Positions 7,871 through 13,118 of a stretch of DNA of 13,151 nt are shown here, in pieces. The DNA is taken from NCBI GenBank assembly GCA_012512995.1, contig JAAZDA010000196.1:1-13151 (forward strand), written 5' to 3'. The notes under the pieces are model-generated. The model saw only the letters and a program-made list of their open reading frames with translations. It was not told the DNA's origin and did not search any database. Source of the stretch: Clostridiales bacterium (GTDB lineage Bacteria; Bacillota; Clostridia; Lachnospirales; Lachnospiraceae). Made by a program: the position numbers and the translations under genes. Position 1 is the stretch's first letter. Each line of letters starts with the position of its first letter.

Positions 7871-8434
7871 ATGAACGCCGCAGCGTATGCTATAGAACGC
7901 TACGGGCATATGACTGAGCACACAACAGAGGCAGCACCGGCGGCTGCCAGCGAGGAGGCAATTCCGGAGGAAGAGGCAGAAACAACTGTGGAAGAAACTG
8001 CAGATGAGATGACAGAGACCGAGAGCGCATCGTCAGATGATTTCGCACTTGTCGATGTGACGTCAGACATGATTGATGCAGGAGCTTATGCGGTGGCGGA
8101 TGACGGGACAGAACTTGTTTTGACACTCTTTACTGCACCAGATGAAAATCAGTACGTTTCACTGTTCGTATTTGACACAGACGGAACCGGTGATGTTCTC
8201 TGCGGAATTCCCACATCAGATACATATACTGATGAAGACAACATAGCATGGACATCCATGGAGGCTACTGATGTCTATACCGAAACTGACTTCACCGTCG
8301 GTTTTGCTGAGGGAGATGACGGAAGCTGCTATATCTTTGATACACAGGGCACAGTGTATGAGGGCACATATCTGAGCGCAGATGACACTATTACCTATAT
8401 GGGAACGGCTGTCGCATTACTTGATGAGCAGTAA
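7871..8434 (+). CDS. Acidic protein of unknown function, possibly lacking its signal peptide
   Basis: The 187-residue frame is strongly acidic. Residues about 14-60 are an E/T/A/S-rich linker, as found just after the lipid-anchored cysteine of Clostridia lipoproteins. Residues about 60-187 look like a compact beta-rich domain with repeated D-x-D and Y-T-E/D elements. No helix-turn-helix, enzyme motif or membrane segment is visible. An in-frame TAA at 7865 blocks extension, and neither ATG 7871 nor ATG 7910 has a good ribosome site. The body looks like the mature part of an exported protein, yet no signal peptide is encoded. It may be 5'-truncated, use a non-standard start, or be genuinely cytoplasmic. 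It has its own terminator at 8479-8526. Recognised family: none. Confidence 0.55.
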   Translation: MNAAAYAIERYGHMTEHTTEAAPAAASEEAIPEEEAETTVEETADEMTETESASSDDFALVDVTSDMIDAGAYAVADDGTELVLTLFTAPDENQYVSLFVFDTDGTGDVLCGIPTSDTYTDEDNIAWTSMEATDVYTETDFTVGFAEGDDGSCYIFDTQGTVYEGTYLSADDTITYMGTAVALLDEQ

Positions 8435-8478
8435 ATCAGGTCAGTAAATTACCCCGGGGAAGTAACTGAATATTTATC

Positions 8479-8526
8479 AGAGCCGGACAGCTTCTGTTAT
8501 TGTGGAGCTGACACCGGCTCTTTTTT
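8479..8526 (+). terminator. Strong intrinsic terminator
   Basis: AGAGCCGG (8479-8486) pairs with CCGGCTCT (8514-8521). An inner CAGCT (8488-8492) pairs with AGCTG (8506-8510). A run of T follows directly at 8521-8526. This is the classical layout and ends the transcript of the acidic-protein gene. Confidence 0.85.
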
Positions 8527-8534
8527 CGTGCATA

Positions 8535-8636
8535 GGGCAGACCGTCGAATTCGCGGGTAAGAAAACAAGTTTGGGGTGCAGCCCTTTAACTTGCATACCC
8601 GCGAAACTGGGCAGACCGTTGAATTCGCGGGTAAGA
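8535..8636. repeat. Direct-plus-inverted repeat cluster
   Basis: Two 28-base direct copies (8535-8562 and 8609-8636) differ at a single C/T position. Between them, at 8596-8605, lies TACCCGCGAA, the exact reverse complement of the TTCGCGGGTA core found in each copy (8550-8559 and 8624-8633). The interval also contains CAAGTT (8566-8571) pairing with AACTTG (8588-8593) and a GGG/CCC stem. The cluster sits between a strong terminator and the glpP promoter. With the terminator and promoter it accounts for the gene-free stretch 8435-8782. Confidence 0.8.
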
Positions 8637-8690
8637 CGGCCGGACGGTGAATCCTGGAGGCAAACTCACGCATCACATTTTTTTATACAG

Positions 8691-8719
8691 TTGACAACAA
8701 TCAAGTTGGATACTAGATT
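8691..8719 (+). promoter_or_regulatory. SigA-type promoter of glpP
   Basis: A perfect TTGACA (8691-8696), a 17-base spacer and TAGATT (8714-8719) form a good vegetative promoter. The start point would be near 8726. The short leader contains a small hairpin, AAGCAA (8724-8729) with TTGCTT (8737-8742), ahead of the ribosome site. Confidence 0.75.
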
Positions 8720-8782
8720 AAAGAAGCAAGGTTCTATTGCTTGTTAAGAAAAACCAGAACATCACAGAATTATGAGGACAAT

Positions 8783-9352
8783 ATGACATCTGTATCCGTA
8801 AAAGAACGTATTCTCGACAACCCCGTAATTGCGGCCGTAAAAGACGATGAATCGCTTGAAGCAGCGCTCAAGTCTGAATGCGGAGTGGTCTTCCTGTTGT
8901 ATGGGTCACTGCTCAACATAGATGACATCGTTGAAAAGATACACGCTGCCGGGAAAGCAGCGGTAATTCATATTGATCTTCTTGAAGGGCTGACAAACCG
9001 TGAAATTGCAGTGGACGTTCTGCTCAAACTGGCGCACCCGGACGGGGTGATTTCCACCAGGCCTGCTCTTATAAGGCATGCAAAACATGCGGATCTCTTC
9101 ACAGTGCAGAGAGCATTTATCATCGACTCAATGTCAGAGGAGACGCTCGCTTCACAGCTCGATATCGGCAAACCTGATTTTATTGAGGTTTTGCCTGGAA
9201 TTATGCCGGGCATTATCAGCGAGATAATCGCCAAAACTCATACACCTGTCATAGCAGGCGGACTCATAAGGGACAAAAGCGAAGTCATTGCGGCGCTCAA
9301 GGCCGGAGCCACTGCTGTCTCGACCAGCAGCAGGAGGATATGGGAGGAATAA
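8783..9352 (+). CDS. glpP: GlpP, glycerol-3-phosphate responsive antiterminator
   Basis: The protein has 189 residues from ATG 8783, chosen because GAGG lies just upstream; an in-frame TTG at 8741 lacks this support and lies in the leader hairpin. It follows the GlpP family along its whole length: H-I-D-L-L-E-G-L near 65-72, V-I-S-T-R, F-T-V-Q-R-A-F-I-I-D-S, P-D-F-I-E-V-L-P-G-I-M-P, P-V-I-A-G-G-L-I, and a closing A-V-S-T-S block. In Bacillus subtilis GlpP binds the leader mRNA of glp genes when glycerol-3-phosphate is present and prevents termination. Here a matching promoter, leader and terminator hairpin lie directly downstream (9362-9477), before redox genes and glycerol kinase. This makes the functional assignment strong. 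Confidence 0.94.
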   Translation: MTSVSVKERILDNPVIAAVKDDESLEAALKSECGVVFLLYGSLLNIDDIVEKIHAAGKAAVIHIDLLEGLTNREIAVDVLLKLAHPDGVISTRPALIRHAKHADLFTVQRAFIIDSMSEETLASQLDIGKPDFIEVLPGIMPGIISEIIAKTHTPVIAGGLIRDKSEVIAALKAGATAVSTSSRRIWEE

Positions 9353-9361
9353 AGCCCTGAT

Positions 9362-9390
9362 TTGACATGACTTTAAGCCAATGCTAGAAT
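9362..9390 (+). promoter_or_regulatory. SigA-type promoter of the glp redox operon
   Basis: TTGACA (9362-9367), a 17-base spacer and TAGAAT (9385-9390) form a near-consensus promoter only 10 bases after the glpP stop. Transcription would start near 9397, placing the terminator hairpin about 20 bases into the leader. Confidence 0.85.
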
Positions 9391-9417
9391 TGATGCAATT
9401 AAAGATTGCCCAGTGAG

Positions 9418-9477
9418 ACGGAGAAACGGGAATGTAAAGAACTGATGAGGTTCTTTGCTTTCCCGTTTCTCCGTTTT
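9418..9477 (+). terminator. Leader terminator/attenuator, predicted GlpP target
   Basis: A 15-bp perfect stem, ACGGAGAAACGGGAA (9418-9432) with TTCCCGTTTCTCCGT (9460-9474), is followed by TTT. A second stem, AAAGAAC (9436-9442) with GTTCTTT (9450-9456), sits on top across a 3x3 internal loop. It lies between a strong promoter and the start of the GlpA-like gene and would stop transcription unless antiterminated. The adjacent glpP gene points to GlpP as the regulator, as on the B. subtilis glpD leader. Confidence 0.88.
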
Positions 9478-9500
9478 GTGTATAAGGGATGGAGGAAAAC

Positions 9501-11015
9501 ATGATTGATGTATTAGTGATAGGCGCCGGCGTGACCGGCAGTGCGATTGCCCGTGAGTTATCGCGCAGACAGAGAAATGTTGTGGTCCTGGAGAGAGGAC
9601 TTGATGTCTGCGAGGGCACGACAAAAGCCAACAGCGGAATTGTTCACGCGGGACACGATGCAAAGCCAGGATCAATGAAGGCAAAGATGAATGTCCGCGG
9701 ATCAGAAATGATGGAAGAACTCTCGAAAGAGCTGGATTTCCCTTATCGCAGGAACACATCGCTGGTCATAGGCTTCAGTGACGAAGACGGAAAAACACTT
9801 GAAGACCTCCTTGAACAGGGAAAGGAGAACGGTGTCAAAGGTCTGGAGATCATAAGCGGCGACGAGGCCAGAGTTAAGGAACCTGACTTGTCTGACAAGG
9901 TCACTTGTGCGCTGCTGTGCCCGACAGGTGGAATCGTAGACCCATTCCTTCTCAATATTGCACTCGCAGAGAACGCGAATACAAACGGTGTGGAGTTCAG
10001 ATTCGGGCAGGAAGTCACTGATATAAAGAAGTCGGGCGATCACTTTACAGTCACGGCAGTTGATGTATCTGCTGAGAAAACAGAGGCTGCGCCGGACAAT
10101 AATTCCGGAGAAGGTATAGGATCCGAAGGATACGGCTCGAATGCGTTTACAACAACTTACGAGGCACGCGCTGTTGTAAACGCAGCCGGTGTCTATGCGG
10201 ACGTTTTCCACAATATGGTCTCAGAGAATAAACTTAAGATCACGGCCAGAAGAGGCGAATACCTGCTTATGGACAGGAAAACTCAGGGATTCGTGAACGC
10301 GACCATATTCCAGTGCCCCACAAAGATGGGCAAGGGTGTTCTTGTGACGCCCACGACTCATGGCAATCTTCTCATTGGGCCGACATCGGTCGATATCGAC
10401 GACAAAGAATGCACCGCGACAACGGCGGACGGGCTCGATACCGTGCTCGAAAAAGCCGGCCTTTCTGCGGAACATATTCCGACAAGACAGGTCATTACTT
10501 CGTTTGCAGGACTCAGAGCACATGAAGCCGGCGGTGATTTTATTCTCAGTGAAGCCGATGACTGCCAGGGCTTTTTTGACGCGGCAGGCATTGAGTCGCC
10601 CGGACTTACCGCGTCTCCTGCGATTGGCGAATATATGGCGGAGCTCATAAATGAGAAATATCCTGCACCTGTTAACAAGAGTTTTGACGGGCACAGAGTT
10701 GGAATACCGTGCATGTCAACGGCAAGCGCCGAAGAGAGAAAGGCGCTCGTCAGGAAGAATCCGTTGTACGCAAATGTCGTTTGCCGCTGCGAACTTGTGA
10801 CCGAAGGCGAAATCGTCGATGCGATAAACAGACCGCTCGGAGCAAAGACTCTTGATGGCATAAAGCGCAGAGTCAGAGCCGGAATGGGGCGCTGCCAGGC
10901 TGGTTTTTGTACGCCAAAACAAATGGATATCCTGGCTCGTGAACTTGGTATAGACCAGGGGGATATCGTGAAATCTGAGCCGGGCGCACATATGCTCGAG
11001 GGCAGAACGAAATAA
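9501..11015 (+). CDS. glpA: GlpA-like FAD-dependent glycerol-3-phosphate dehydrogenase with BFD-type [2Fe-2S] domain
   Basis: The protein has 504 residues from ATG 9501. The ATG at 9489 lies inside the ribosome site (ATGGAGG) and is rejected. The N-terminus has an FAD-binding Rossmann motif G8-A-G-V-T-G13 with E31 ending the second strand, then a DAO-type fold with F-A-G-L-R339. The C-terminal domain has C428-x-C430 and C465-x4-C470, the bacterioferritin-associated-ferredoxin-like [2Fe-2S] site also found in E. coli GlpA. The expected reaction is oxidation of glycerol-3-phosphate to dihydroxyacetone phosphate. An acidic, glycine-rich insert lies near residues 188-220. The glp leader upstream and glycerol kinase downstream support the substrate. 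DAO relatives oxidising other 2-hydroxy acids, such as L-2-hydroxyglutarate, remain possible. Electrons probably pass to the next gene's product. Confidence 0.85.
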   Translation: MIDVLVIGAGVTGSAIARELSRRQRNVVVLERGLDVCEGTTKANSGIVHAGHDAKPGSMKAKMNVRGSEMMEELSKELDFPYRRNTSLVIGFSDEDGKTLEDLLEQGKENGVKGLEIISGDEARVKEPDLSDKVTCALLCPTGGIVDPFLLNIALAENANTNGVEFRFGQEVTDIKKSGDHFTVTAVDVSAEKTEAAPDNNSGEGIGSEGYGSNAFTTTYEARAVVNAAGVYADVFHNMVSENKLKITARRGEYLLMDRKTQGFVNATIFQCPTKMGKGVLVTPTTHGNLLIGPTSVDIDDKECTATTADGLDTVLEKAGLSAEHIPTRQVITSFAGLRAHEAGGDFILSEADDCQGFFDAAGIESPGLTASPAIGEYMAELINEKYPAPVNKSFDGHRVGIPCMSTASAEERKALVRKNPLYANVVCRCELVTEGEIVDAINRPLGAKTLDGIKRRVRAGMGRCQAGFCTPKQMDILARELGIDQGDIVKSEPGAHMLEGRTK

Positions 11016-11029
11016 TGTAAATTGCATCA

Positions 11030-11053
11030 GATAAATTGCATGCGCAATTTATC
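11030..11053. repeat. Intra-operon perfect hairpin
   Basis: GATAAATTGC (11030-11039) pairs with GCAATTTATC (11044-11053) around ATGC. It starts 14 bases after the GlpA-like stop and ends 40 bases before the next start. It is followed by TTCGCGG, not a T-run, so it is not a convincing terminator. Confidence 0.7.
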
Positions 11054-11093
11054 TTCGCGGACGGAGCAAAAGAGCACCGTAATGGAGGATAAA

Positions 11094-12449
11094 ATGACAG
11101 CAGACAGGAAAGCTAAGATCGTAATCATAGGCGGAGGCCCGGCGGGTCTCGCGGCGGCATCATCCGCTGTAAAAAACGGGACGGCGGCTGAAGATATCCT
11201 GATAATAGAGCGTGATCATGTGCTGGGCGGAATACTTAACCAGTGCATTCACAACGGATTCGGACTGCACACTTTTAATGAGGAACTGACAGGGCCGGAG
11301 TACGCGCAGAGGTTCATAAATATTGTTGAGGAAGAGAAGGTGCCGTTCCTTCTCGACACGATAGTGGTCGATGTTTCGGCCGGTTCGACAAAGATCATAT
11401 CCGTGATGAACAAGACGGACGGCTTTTTTACGATTGCTGCTGACGCGGTGATCCTGGCGATGGGATGCAGGGAGAGGCCGAGGGGAGCCCTGAATATTCC
11501 GGGATACCGACCGGCAGGTATTTACACAGCGGGCACGGCGCAGCGTTTCGTGAATATCGAGGGCAGAATGCCTGGTCATGAAGTGGTAATTCTCGGGTCT
11601 GGAGATATCGGGCTTATCATGGCGCGCAGAATGACGCTTGAAGGAGCAAAAGTGAAAGTCGTAGCTGAGCTCATGCCATATTCGGGCGGACTAAAGCGTA
11701 ATATCGTCCAGTGCCTGGATGATTTCGGAATTCCGCTGAAACTTTCGCACACTGTCATCGACATCAAGGGCAAGGAAAGGGTCGAGGCCGTGACGATCGC
11801 CGAGGTGGGACCTGACAGGAAGCCTGTTCCGGGGACAGAAGAAACATACACCTGTGATACACTGCTTCTCTCATGCGGACTTATTCCGGAGAACGAACTC
11901 AGCTCGCAGCTGGGAGTCGAGATGAACCGTGTGACGAGCGGGCCTGTCGTGAACGAATCACTCGAAACAAGCGTGCCGGGAGTATTCGCGTGCGGAAATG
12001 TTTTGCATGTGCATGACCTGGTCGACTATGTATCCGAGGAAGCAACAGCGGCCGGCAAATGTGCGGCGAAGTACGTGAACGCGGGGCAGTGGAGCGAAGT
12101 TTACAGAACAGACGCAGAATCCGCAGGGAAGCCTGCATCTGAGACGGACAAACATGCGGCAGACATACCGATCGAAATCATAGCAAGGGACGGTGTGCGA
12201 TATACAGTTCCTTCTACAATACATATTGACCGCATGGAAGATCTGCAGAAGATAAGATTCAGAGTCGGCGCGGTCTACCGCGATGCCTCTGTTGTGATCG
12301 ATTTTAATGACAAAGTTTTCCGCTCGCAGAAAAAGCGCATCCTCGCGCCGGGCGAGATGGAGCAGGTGATCCTTAAGAAATCAGATCTCGAGGCTGCCCC
12401 GGATCTTAAGACGATAACGATCCGGATCGAAGAAGCACCGAAAGATTGA
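11094..12449 (+). CDS. FAD/NAD(P)-dependent oxidoreductase, partner of GlpA-like protein
   Basis: The protein has 451 residues from ATG 11094, placed by GGAGG five bases upstream; the reading frame is open back to 11022, but that stretch contains the hairpin and reads as non-conserved sequence. Two Rossmann motifs are present: G13-G-G-P-A-G18 (FAD) and G168-S-G-D-I-G173 (NAD(P)H). The closing FAD block A-C-G-N-V-L-H-V-H-D-L-V-D follows near 300. A single cysteine, C51 in L-N-Q-C-I-H-N-G, lies where disulfide reductases carry C-x4-C. The last 90 residues, after a charged insert (about 337-361), form a separate, probably beta-rich domain. In Clostridia and Thermotoga this protein is typically encoded between a GlpA-like protein and a DUF1667 protein, as here. 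It probably shuttles electrons between the dehydrogenase and NAD(P) or another carrier. The real electron acceptor is unknown. Confidence 0.88.
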   Translation: MTADRKAKIVIIGGGPAGLAAASSAVKNGTAAEDILIIERDHVLGGILNQCIHNGFGLHTFNEELTGPEYAQRFINIVEEEKVPFLLDTIVVDVSAGSTKIISVMNKTDGFFTIAADAVILAMGCRERPRGALNIPGYRPAGIYTAGTAQRFVNIEGRMPGHEVVILGSGDIGLIMARRMTLEGAKVKVVAELMPYSGGLKRNIVQCLDDFGIPLKLSHTVIDIKGKERVEAVTIAEVGPDRKPVPGTEETYTCDTLLLSCGLIPENELSSQLGVEMNRVTSGPVVNESLETSVPGVFACGNVLHVHDLVDYVSEEATAAGKCAAKYVNAGQWSEVYRTDAESAGKPASETDKHAADIPIEIIARDGVRYTVPSTIHIDRMEDLQKIRFRVGAVYRDASVVIDFNDKVFRSQKKRILAPGEMEQVILKKSDLEAAPDLKTITIRIEEAPKD

Positions 12450-12467
12450 AAGTGCATGGAGGCAAGA

Positions 12468-12491
12468 GTGAAAGATTATGCTGATGCATAA
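12468..12491 (+). other. Possible 7-codon leader peptide or relic start site
   Basis: GTG 12468 is preceded by ATGGAGG with exactly five intervening bases, the same layout as the real starts of the neighbouring genes. It reads M-K-D-Y-A-D-A and stops at TAA 12489. The reading frame is embedded in hairpin 12470-12497. It could be a translated leader peptide, or the leftover start of a gene split from its body by hairpin insertion. No conservation evidence is available here. Confidence 0.3.
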
Positions 12492-12497
12492 TCTTTC
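12470..12497. repeat. Intra-operon hairpin 1 of a tandem array
   Basis: A perfect 12-bp stem, GAAAGATTATGC (12470-12481) with GCATAATCTTTC (12486-12497), closes a TGAT tetraloop. The next bases are GCTCG, so no U-tract follows. Confidence 0.8.
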
Positions 12498-12502
12498 GCT
12501 CG

Positions 12503-12547
12503 ACAGGTTTGTAATGCGACAACGGAGCTGTCGCATTACAAACCTGT
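12503..12547. repeat. Intra-operon hairpin 2 of a tandem array
   Basis: A perfect 18-bp stem, ACAGGTTTGTAATGCGAC (12503-12520) with its exact reverse complement at 12530-12547, can gain one more A-T pair at the apex. It begins 6 bases after the previous hairpin. No U-tract follows (GAAGC). Confidence 0.85.
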
Positions 12548-12555
12548 GAAGCACA

Positions 12556-12615
12556 GCCAGAAAACCGCATCCGCGGATTTTCTGGCGTATGACTCCGCAA
12601 AATACGCTCCGTCAT
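12556..12615. repeat. Intra-operon hairpins 3 and 4 of a tandem array
   Basis: Hairpin 3: GCCAGAAAA (12556-12564) pairs with TTTTCTGGC (12578-12586), with an inner CCGC/GCGG stem (12565-12568 and 12573-12576) and one bulged A. A looser element overlaps its end: GCGTAT (12585-12590) can pair with ATACGC (12602-12607), or ATGAC (12589-12593) with GTCAT (12611-12615). The last arm touches the ribosome site of the DUF1667 gene. Confidence 0.65.
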
Positions 12616-12625
12616 GGAGGTAATT

Positions 12626-13000
12626 ATGAATAAAATTACAGAACTTACGTGCATCCGTTGCCCAATCGGATGCCAGATAACGGTAACACAGGACGAGACA
12701 GGAAAAGTCATTGACATTAAGGGAAATTCCTGCCCTAATGGATATAAGTACGCGGGCAATGAAGTCGTGAACCCTACAAGAATAGTTACAAGCACAGTCC
12801 GCGTCGAAGGCGGCGAACTTCCGGTTGTCTCAGTCAAGACAGCGGGCGACATACCAAAAGGCAGAATGATGGACTGCATGCGTGAAATCGACAAAGCCAA
12901 CGTTAAGGCGCCCGTCACCATCGGCGACGTCATCATCAGCAACTGCCTTGGCCTTGGCGTCAATATTGTCGCGACCCGGAACGTCGATGCAACATTATAA
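12626..13000 (+). CDS. DUF1667 protein, predicted small [4Fe-4S] subunit
   Basis: The protein has 124 residues from ATG 12626, set by GGAGG five bases upstream; the ATG at 12614 is part of that ribosome site. The first 40 residues carry C9-x2-C12-x3-C16 and C36-P, with K-V-I-D-I-K-G-N just before the last cysteine. This spacing and context resemble the N-terminal [4Fe-4S] domain of molybdopterin oxidoreductases (C-x2-C-x3-C...C-P-K-G), but no molybdopterin domain follows. The C-terminal half has two further cysteines (C84, C107) and a conserved-looking P-V-V-S-V-K-T segment. It has no membrane segment. It is encoded directly after the two flavoproteins and before glycerol kinase, so an electron-carrier or assembly subunit of a glycerol-3-phosphate-oxidising complex is inferred. 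The stop codon lies inside the long inverted repeat that follows. Confidence 0.85.
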   Translation: MNKITELTCIRCPIGCQITVTQDETGKVIDIKGNSCPNGYKYAGNEVVNPTRIVTSTVRVEGGELPVVSVKTAGDIPKGRMMDCMREIDKANVKAPVTIGDVIISNCLGLGVNIVATRNVDATL

Positions 13001-13087
13001 TTGCGGTTAACGGGTATGTATTAAATAGTGTGTGAGAGCTGCGCAATCTAACACCTTAGTATGAATTATACCCGTTAACCGCAATTA
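12998..13087. repeat. Long inverted repeat between DUF1667 gene and glpK
   Basis: A perfect 20-bp inverted repeat (12998-13017 with 13068-13087) encloses 50 bases that can fold further: TATTAA with TTAGTA, and GTGT with ACAC. The left arm contains the TAA stop of the DUF1667 gene. The right arm is followed by AAAAGTAAG, not a T-run, and ends 19 bases before the GGAGG of glpK. It may be a regulatory RNA structure in the glpK leader or a small inserted element. The arms share a CCCGTTnnnCCG-like core with the glp leader terminator. Confidence 0.8.
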
Positions 13088-13118
13088 AAAAGTAAGCAAC
13101 ATTATTGGAGGCAAGAAC

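Noticed and set aside
8502..8747. 81-codon plus-strand frame over the terminator and repeat cluster
   Set aside because: It starts inside the terminator hairpin, runs through the repeats and the glpP promoter, and has no ribosome site.
9152..10694. Several long minus-strand frames opposite glpP and the GlpA-like gene
   Set aside because: All overlap well-supported plus-strand genes and cross the promoter and leader hairpin; their translations show no recognisable domain.
11022..11093. Upstream extension of the second oxidoreductase to 11022
   Set aside because: It covers the intergenic hairpin and gives non-conserved residues; the GGAGG before ATG 11094 and the Rossmann motif shortly after fix the later start.
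12470..12615. Tandem hairpins considered as a CRISPR array or tRNA cluster
   Set aside because: No direct repeats with regular spacers, no cloverleaf, no CCA end or conserved tRNA loops; stem sequences differ from one another.
12998..13087. Inverted repeat considered as an intrinsic terminator
   Set aside because: No T-run follows the right arm; the loop is 50 bases; glpK is expected to be expressed downstream.
12998..13087. Inverted repeat considered as an insertion sequence or transposon
   Set aside because: At 90 bases it encodes nothing and no target-site duplication is evident; a MITE-like origin cannot be excluded without other copies.
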